A stretch of DNA of 64,000 nt, from the NCBI GenBank assembly GCA_900155495.1, contig FTLJ01000098.1, positions 80,123-144,122 on the forward strand, read 5' to 3'. Every line of letters begins with the position of its first letter. The stretch's first letter is position 1. The DNA comes from Porogramme epimiltina (Eukaryota; Basidiomycota; Agaricomycetes; Polyporales; Polyporaceae). Both the position numbers and the translations under genes were made by a program. The notes under the pieces are model-generated. The model was not told the DNA's origin. It worked only from the letters and a program-made list of their open reading frames with translations, and did no database searches. This document shows, one piece after another, positions 57,819-64,000 of the stretch.

Positions 57819-57858
57819 TTCTCTTTCTCTTTCTCTCTTTCTCTTTCTCTCTTTCTCA
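57819..57858. repeat. CT-rich microsatellite
   Basis: About 40 bp of TCTCTTTCTCTT-type polypyrimidine tract. Confidence 0.85.
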
Positions 57859-59552
57859 TTCGCTTTCCCTCGCACCCCCCCGTCCCGCCGTCGACCACTC
57901 GCGTGCCACGACGTCTGCCCCCGAATTTGGGCAGCCGGTGCCCACCCGGGCGGCCGCGAACCCGCGCGAACGCCGCTTTGCGCACTCGGCCTTCCGCATT
58001 CGGCCGGGATTGCGTTGGACGAGCGGCGCCGCGCCCCTGCGATTCGTCCGTTCGCTGTCGGGGCCACCCGCGGCTGTCTCTCCTCCCTCCCCACTCCCTT
58101 CCGCCCTGCAGGTCCTGCGCTGGCTGTAGAATGAGAATATGTGATCAATCACGGATCTCGCTGATGGCCAGTCGCCCGCTCGCTCGCCCGTCCCCCCATT
58201 CAATTCAGTTCTGACGTCTTCTCGCAATCTCGCGCGCAATTTGGCTCTCCCACCCTCCCTCGTGATTGGCCCGCCGCGCCCGGGCCAATCGCCTCAGCCC
58301 CGCGCTCCCGGGGGGAGGAGGGGGGGGGCCACAGCAAGCAAGCTCAGGCTTCGCCCCTCCAATCCCCCTCCTCCCTGCCCTCCCCAGGCTACCCCGCCGT
58401 CGGCCCTCCTTCGCGGGCGCGCGCGCGCCCCCCGGCTTAGTGGCGCTGCGCGGAGGCCGGGACTGCGCGCAGTCGTCCTGCGCCACCGGAGGCGAGCGCT
58501 GGCGTCCCCATCTCGTAAGGGGCGCAGCGTCGGCAAGGCAAAGATGGAGGAAGGGAGGGGAGGGGCTAGGGGGAGAGGAATGCATCTTCCGCGAACGCGC
58601 GCAGATCGCGTCGGCCGCGCTAGCAGCTACAGGGTCTCTTGTTCTGTTCCGACCGAGCGACCGAACGCAAAATTGCCCGGGCCCCCGTCTGGGCAGGGCA
58701 GGACAACTGTGCGCCTGCGCAGATGGATATCTGGGATCTGGAATGCCGGGGAGAGGGGGCCCAGGAAGCACCTGGTGGCGGCGCCCCCGCGCTCGGCGAA
58801 GGGCGAGAGGCTACTTGGCTAGCGTGCGCCCGAGCGAGAGGGGCCGAGCTGCTCGATCGGCGGGGGGAGCTGTGACCCCGGCGCGCGCGCCTGGCTCGTT
58901 GCGCGTGCTCGAAAGAAAAGCACGCAGACGCGGGCGGGGGGCCCTGCGCCACACCTCGCGCGGCGTGACAGCCAACGTCCATTGCAGCCACCGGGCGTGG
59001 GCGCGCGCGCGCACCCAGGGAGCGGGCGGGCCCCGCCACCGGCGAGTGACCCGAGGCGGCGCGAGAGAGCGTCCATCCCCTCCAGGTGGCCGGGATCGCG
59101 CCGATCCTGGGACGGGAGGGGGGGACCGACCGCGTCCAAGATCCGCTAGTGCTGGCGACGGGCGCGCGCGCCCTGGCCCTTCGCGCACTTCTTTTGCGCT
59201 AGTGCGCCGCGTTAGTGCACCACCTCTCGCGGCAGGGCCTGGCGGGCCATGCGCGCGCGCTCCGATGTGATTTTCAGAGTTGCATGCGCCCCGCGCGGAG
59301 AGGGGGCGCAGAGCGAGGGGCGGAGGGAGGGGGCTCTGAGGGGGAGGAGCTCGAGGGAGCGGCAGGGCGGGGCAGAAGCGCGAACGCGGATTGGACGCGA
59401 AAAAGGAGCAAGGGCGTTGCCTGCTCGCCCGCACGTCCGTCCGCCCGTCCGTGCGTTGCCGCGTCGCCGCTCGCTCCGCGGACATCCTTCGCGTCCACTC
59501 ACATCTCCCCCAAACGCCCGTCCGGGGGCGCAAGGGTGAGTGCGTCCGCGCA

Positions 59553-59558
59553 TATAAG
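59553..59558 (+). promoter_or_regulatory. TATA-like element upstream of the amidase
   Basis: TATAAG within GCGCATATAAGGGCCC, the only such element in a very G+C-rich neighbourhood, about 230 bp before the predicted ATG. Confidence 0.45.
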
Positions 59559-59788
59559 GGCCCTCGCGTCTTCGATGCCCCCTATCCTTCGAACCCGTGC
59601 CGCCGATCACACCAGCCCGCCTCTCCTCCGACCCGCCTCGCCAAACCCCAGCCACCCGCGACACACTTCTCCACCACCCCTCCTCCTCAACCTCAACCGA
59701 GCCCACCCCACCCCTGCTCACAGCCGAGCGCCTGCACAGCACCCCCACCACCACCGACACCCGCGAACACACGCACGCGAAGACCAAG

Positions 59789-62700
59789 ATGTGGCCGCTC
59801 TCCGACTCCACCCCCGAGCACGAACGCGTCGCCCAGCGCAAGCAGGCCGAGCGGGAAGACGCGCTCCGTGGGGCCGTCCCCGCCGGCGTCCCAGCCAATG
59901 AGGCGCAGGCAGTGTACCTTCGCGCGACCGGTGCGTGAGCCCTCCCCTCGCTCCTTCCCCCCAACTCCTCCCGTCACCCGTCCCACTTTTTGAGCCCCGC
60001 GCGCGCGGCCCAGCGCCCGTGCGCCTTCGCCGGCCTTCTGCGCGGAACGCGACCGGGCTCTATCGCGAAGCCCATCTGCTGCCCACACCCCCAACCCCCC
60101 CCCCTCCTTCCTTCACCTTCACCCAGCCGTGTGCGCGCGCTGCGCAGGGGTGGGCGCGCTGGAGTGCTTCTCGCCCTCCGCTCGCTTCCTCGCCCGCTTT
60201 TCGCTCTCTCACTCACTGTATGCGCTGACATCACCTTTCTCGTTCTTCCGCCTTCCGCCCGTTCCGCCCGCCCGCCGCTGCGCGTCCTGTGCCGCCCGCC
60301 CCGCGCTAAAACAGCAAACGAGATCGTGCGCCAGATCGCCAAGGGCGAGTGGACCGCGTCCGAGGTGCTCGAGGCGTTCATCTCGCGCGCCGCGCTCGCG
60401 CAGGAGCTCACCAACTGCCTTACGGAAGGTGCGCCCACCGCCCGTCTTCCGAGCTGCCGTCACCCGCCCGCGCAGCTGTGCCCCCCCCCCCCCATGCCCG
60501 CCTGATGATCCCGCCCCTGACGCCGTTTCCGTTCCTCTTGCCTTCTAGTGATGATTACGGACGCACGCGCGCAGGCCAAGGCCCTGGACGCCGAGTTCGC
60601 GTCGACGGGCCGCCTGAGGGGCCCGCTGCACGGCGTGCCCGTCAGCTTCAAGGACGTCTGTGAGTACACCCGCCCACCCACCTACCCGCGCCCGCGCACG
60701 CGCACACAGGGTCTGCAGCAGCAGCTCGACGGCGGCGGTGTCCGGCGACGACGCGCTCGCGTGCCGGAACCCGCGCGTCCATTCATTTCATTCACTCGCT
60801 TCGCTTGCGTTCCACTCGGCTCGTTCATTCGCACCGCTCACGCGCTTCTCTCCGGCCAGACGACATCAAGGGCTACGACACCACGATGGGCTACTCCTCC
60901 CGGGCCGGGCAGCCCAGCACGGAGGACTCGATGGTGCGTCGCCATCTCGCTTGTACCCGTCTCCCCCCTCCGACGGTGCCCGTGCCCGTCGCTGTTCGAG
61001 AACGGGTGTACGGGTGTGTGCACGGCACACACACGCGAGGCGTCGCGGAGTCGGCGACGGGCCTGACGTGCCTCGGGGCACCCGGCGCGCATGACGTGTG
61101 TGGGGGGGAAGGGGGAGGGAGGGAAACCGAAACAGGCCCCAGACGAAAAAGAACAACACGCACGCAGCATGGGCTTTGTGGCGCTCCAGGGGAAAGAAAC
61201 ACAACCGCGGAGGCGCCCGGGCGCCCATTCAATTATGGGCGCCTGCGCGATGTGATGCGGGGCCCGACGTTTTCGGAGTGGCTAGCCCCGCGCTCCCTCC
61301 GCGCGTGTGCACCTGTGCCCCTGGCTCTCTCTGCGCCGGCCAGACGCTGCGCCCCCCCTCCCGCCGCCTATCTTTGTCCCGCACCCGTGCTCTCCACGTT
61401 GTGTTCCGCGCCGCGAACGGTTCGCTGACTCTCATCTCTCATCTCCCCTTGCCCCCCCTTCATCGCCTTCGTCGCCCTTCCGTCCCGGCGGCGGTGATGA
61501 ACAGGTCGTCGCGCTCGTGCGCAAGGCGGGCGGCATCCCGTTCACGAAGACGAACGTCGCGCAGTGCATCTTCTTTTTCGAGTGCACGAACCCCGTCTGG
61601 GGGCGCTCGCTGAACCCGTACTCCCGCTCGTACACGTGCGGCGGCAGCACCGGCGGCGAGGCCGCGCTCCTCGCCATGGACGGCTCGCCCCTCGGCTGGG
61701 GCAGCGACATCGGCGGCTCCCTCAGGTCCGTGCCCGCGCCCCATGTGCTCCCTCCCCCCCGTGATGCCCGCCACTGACATGTTGTTTCGCGCCCGCGCGC
61801 ATGCAGGATACCGACCTCGTTCTGCGGGGTCTATTCCCTCAAGCCAGGCTTTGGGCGGGTCAGCCTGTCCGGCGCGCAGGGTTAGTACTAGTGCGCGCCT
61901 CCGGCCGTTCTTCCCCGACGCGCCCACGCGATGATGATCCCTGCGCACGCTGCTAACCCGTTCTTGCCTCGCTCAGGGACGTGGCCTGGATTCGAGGGCA
62001 TCCGCACCGTCAACGGGCCCATGGGACGGTAAGTGGTCCACGTCGTGCCACTGTCGCCTGACGTCAGGGACCGACGCTAACGGCCCGTCCCCGCTCACCC
62101 GCCCGCCCGTTCGCCCGTGCACGCACCCACTCGCCCCAACGCGCCCTAATGCGATCGTCGCTTGCGCTCGCGCCACGCCCACAAACCACACAAACACACG
62201 CGATGCCCGACGTGCCCCCCGGTCGCTCCGCGGACTTGTCTGGCGCGCTCTCGCCGCCCGCTCCCGCAGATCCGTCGACGACATCGAGCTCGGCGCGCGC
62301 CTCGTGTTCGGCCAGGCCGCCGCGGGCGAGCAGAACCCCGCCCCGCTCCCGTACCGCGACCCCGACATGCCCCAGCGGCTCCGGTTCGGGTTCTACCTCT
62401 CCGGTGCGTCGCGCGTCCCCTGCCTGCCTTTCTGTTTCTGTTTCTGTTTCTTTTTTTCATTGTGTGCCCCCGCAAACGTCAACGCGGCGGCCACGACCGC
62501 GCCCGCGCCCGCCGCCGCCGTTGTGGTGGGCCTCCTTCTCGGCCCCACACACGAGCCGCGAGCCCCCACGCTGCTTCGCGGGACGGCGGGGCCCTGAACG
62601 CACGCGTGCCCTGCGGGGGCACCGGCTTCGCCCTGTCTGTGTGCGGATGAAACCTTCTCTGGGGTTCGCATTCCAGGCGCGCCCTCGCTCTCGGGGCCGC

Positions 62701-63907
62701 GGGTGCAGTGGGTCCTAGGCGCGGCGCAATGCGGGATCGGCCCTCCCGCATTTGCGGTGTCGCTCGCAGAGGGAGAGAGGAGGGGCCTCGCGTGTCGAGT
62801 GTGGCTGCCGCCGGAGATGCAGCTCGGCCTCCGGAGATGCGGCTGGTGGGAGAACACGCGCACTGACGTCTGCCTGCGTCATTCCCCTTCCCCCCCTTCC
62901 GCCCTTCCGTCCGTGCGTCCGTTCGTCCGTCTGACCTCCGCCTCTGCAGATGACTACGTCAAGCCTTCGCCCGCGAACCAGAGGGCTGTGCTCGAGGCCG
63001 TCGACGCCCTGCGCAAGGCCGGGCACGAGTGCATCGAGATCCAGGTGCCTGACGGTGCGTTGTTTTCATTTCTCTAACTCGCGCACCCGATCCGGGCCCT
63101 GCGCGGCGCGGCGGCTCGGGTCGGGTCGCGCTGTCGGACGACGGGGTTGCTGAACGGTCGGGGCGTGGTGGTGGCGTCGGAACAGCCAAGCTCGCCATGG
63201 AGATATTCATGGGCATCACCGCCGCGGACGGGTACAAGACGATCGCCGCCGACCTTGGCAAGGACCCTGTGGTAAGTCCGGGCACGTTGCGCGGGGCTAC
63301 ACACACGGGGTCCAAATGGGACTGAATGACCTTCCAGGAATCGGGTGTTTCGTCCCTCCTCCTTGGCCCGTGGTTGTACGGTGAGCACCGGCACCCGCTC
63401 CGACGCGAGCCTTGTTATTCACTCGTGCGTCGCGCCACAGGCTGGGTGCGCAACTCGGCCGCCTGGATGGTCGAGAAGGTCATGAAGGACCGGGTGCTCA
63501 GCGGCACCATGCGCGCGGCGGGCACCAAGCCCGTGCACGAGTTCCACAAGTGCGTGCAGCAGCGCGACGACTACTCGTGCATGTTCTACCGCGAGGTGGG
63601 TGCCTCGGACCTCTCTCATCGCTCCGCGCTCCGTCCCTTCCGTTCCGCGCGCGCGCACCTCCGCCGCGCCCCTCCCCCCCACTTCCCCCCTTCCCGCGTT
63701 CCGTCACTCCCCCCGACCCGCCTGCGCGTGGATCATAGGAAGGCGAAGGAGCGGTGGCCACGCCCGGCGCCACCGCGCCCGCCTCCGGCCCCCCCTTCTT
63801 GCCCCTTCGAGTTCTGTTTCTCATGTTCATTTCCGCCAGGTATGGGACAAGCACCGGCTGGACGGCATCATCGCACCCACGCTCGCCATCCCGGCGCTGC
63901 CCCACGA
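59789..63907 (+). CDS. Amidase-signature hydrolase (acetamidase/FAAH-like; 3' partial)
   Basis: Thirteen exons are visible: 59789-59930, 60315-60428, 60549-60659, 60860-60933, 61505-61725, 61807-61880, 61977-62028, 62270-62403, 62950-63054, 63186-63271, 63338-63380, 63441-63595 and 63840-63907. The last ends at a GTGAGC donor, so the C-terminus lies beyond the window. The amidase signature is intact: GPLHGVPVSFKDV with the catalytic Lys, YTCGGSTGGEAALLAMDGS with the cis-Ser, and GWGSDIGGSLRIP with the nucleophilic Ser, followed by FCGVYSLKPGFGRVS. The catalytic Lys-Ser-Ser triad is retained although the common GGSSGGE reads GGSTGGE. Such enzymes hydrolyse short aliphatic or fatty amides for nitrogen use; the substrate cannot be told. 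Introns are long (up to 572 nt) and G+C-rich, unlike the rest of the window. Confidence 0.9.
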
Positions 63908-64000
63908 GTGAGCCCCCACTTGCCCTCTCTTCGCGTTTCGCCGCGTTCTCACCGTGCCCCGCCCCCACCCCCCCGCCCGCCGCCTCGCGCCCTCCGCCCC

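Larger units (their letters stand above)
55468..59788. other. 4.3 kb gene-free, G+C-rich interval
   Basis: No open frame here shows a recognisable domain, and the many long frames on both strands are what a high-G+C sequence produces. It holds simple repeats (56166-56210, 56575-56622, 57819-57858) and the likely promoter of the amidase. A TATAAG lies at 59553-59558, about 230 bp before the amidase ATG. A non-coding RNA cannot be excluded. Confidence 0.5.

Noticed and set aside
57175..59270. Long overlapping open frames on both strands between 57 and 59.3 kb
   Set aside because: They are Arg/Pro/Ala-rich, overlap each other in many frames, and show no domain or splice-phase logic; expected from high G+C.
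57174..59394. Cluster of CCAAT/ATTGG pentamers upstream of the amidase
   Set aside because: About seven pentamers in over 2 kb is near what chance allows; spacing shows no pattern.

Overview
This window is nuclear DNA of a filamentous basidiomycete, most likely an agaricomycete. Nearly every gene is split by short introns (about 50-60 nt) with GTRNGT donors and CAG/TAG acceptors. The gene set is fungal, and several proteins have basidiomycete-style architectures, such as a Ste50/Ubc2 adaptor carrying C-terminal SH3 domains. Gene models were assembled by eye from splice signals, reading phase and family conservation. Exon coordinates are predictions without transcript support.

Layout. 1-4.6 kb: two tandem paralogues of a Ser/Thr-rich single-pass membrane protein, with duplicated 3' flanks and a decayed MscS-channel fragment between them. 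4.6-15.1 kb: a Zap1-like zinc-finger regulator, an F-box-like protein, a phosphocholine-cytidylyltransferase-like protein lacking the HxGH signature, an OHCU decarboxylase, a small J-protein, and a protein joining a 5-hmdU-DNA-kinase-type helical domain to a chromodomain. 15.4-28.2 kb: a large disordered protein with gamma-ear-binding motifs, the Ste50/Ubc2 adaptor, a DnaJ class-B-like chaperone, Ipi3, and the 21 kDa subunit of complex I. 28.8-38.8 kb: a Nup153-like nucleoporin, Cdk7/Kin28, a 7TM receptor with very small exons, MsrB and tropomyosin. 39.1-55.5 kb: a DUF2408 protein, a third dispersed copy of the Ser/Thr-rich membrane family, vacuolar carboxypeptidase S, a coiled-coil protein, a Trp-rich membrane protein, an SLC35F-type transporter and U2AF65. 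55.5-64 kb: a very G+C-rich block with a 4.3 kb stretch lacking any convincing gene, followed by an amidase whose introns are several-fold longer than elsewhere; it runs off the right edge.

Most genes are conserved housekeeping genes (splicing, CAK/TFIIH kinase, ribosome assembly, nuclear pore, actin cables, vacuole, respiration) with no operon-like logic. The accessory interest lies in the duplicated membrane family with conserved cytoplasmic PPxY motifs, the pseudogene between its tandem copies, the catalytically suspect cytidylyltransferase homologue, and the putative DNA-base-modification domain tethered to a histone-reader chromodomain. That last protein is the best candidate for an unusual system here.
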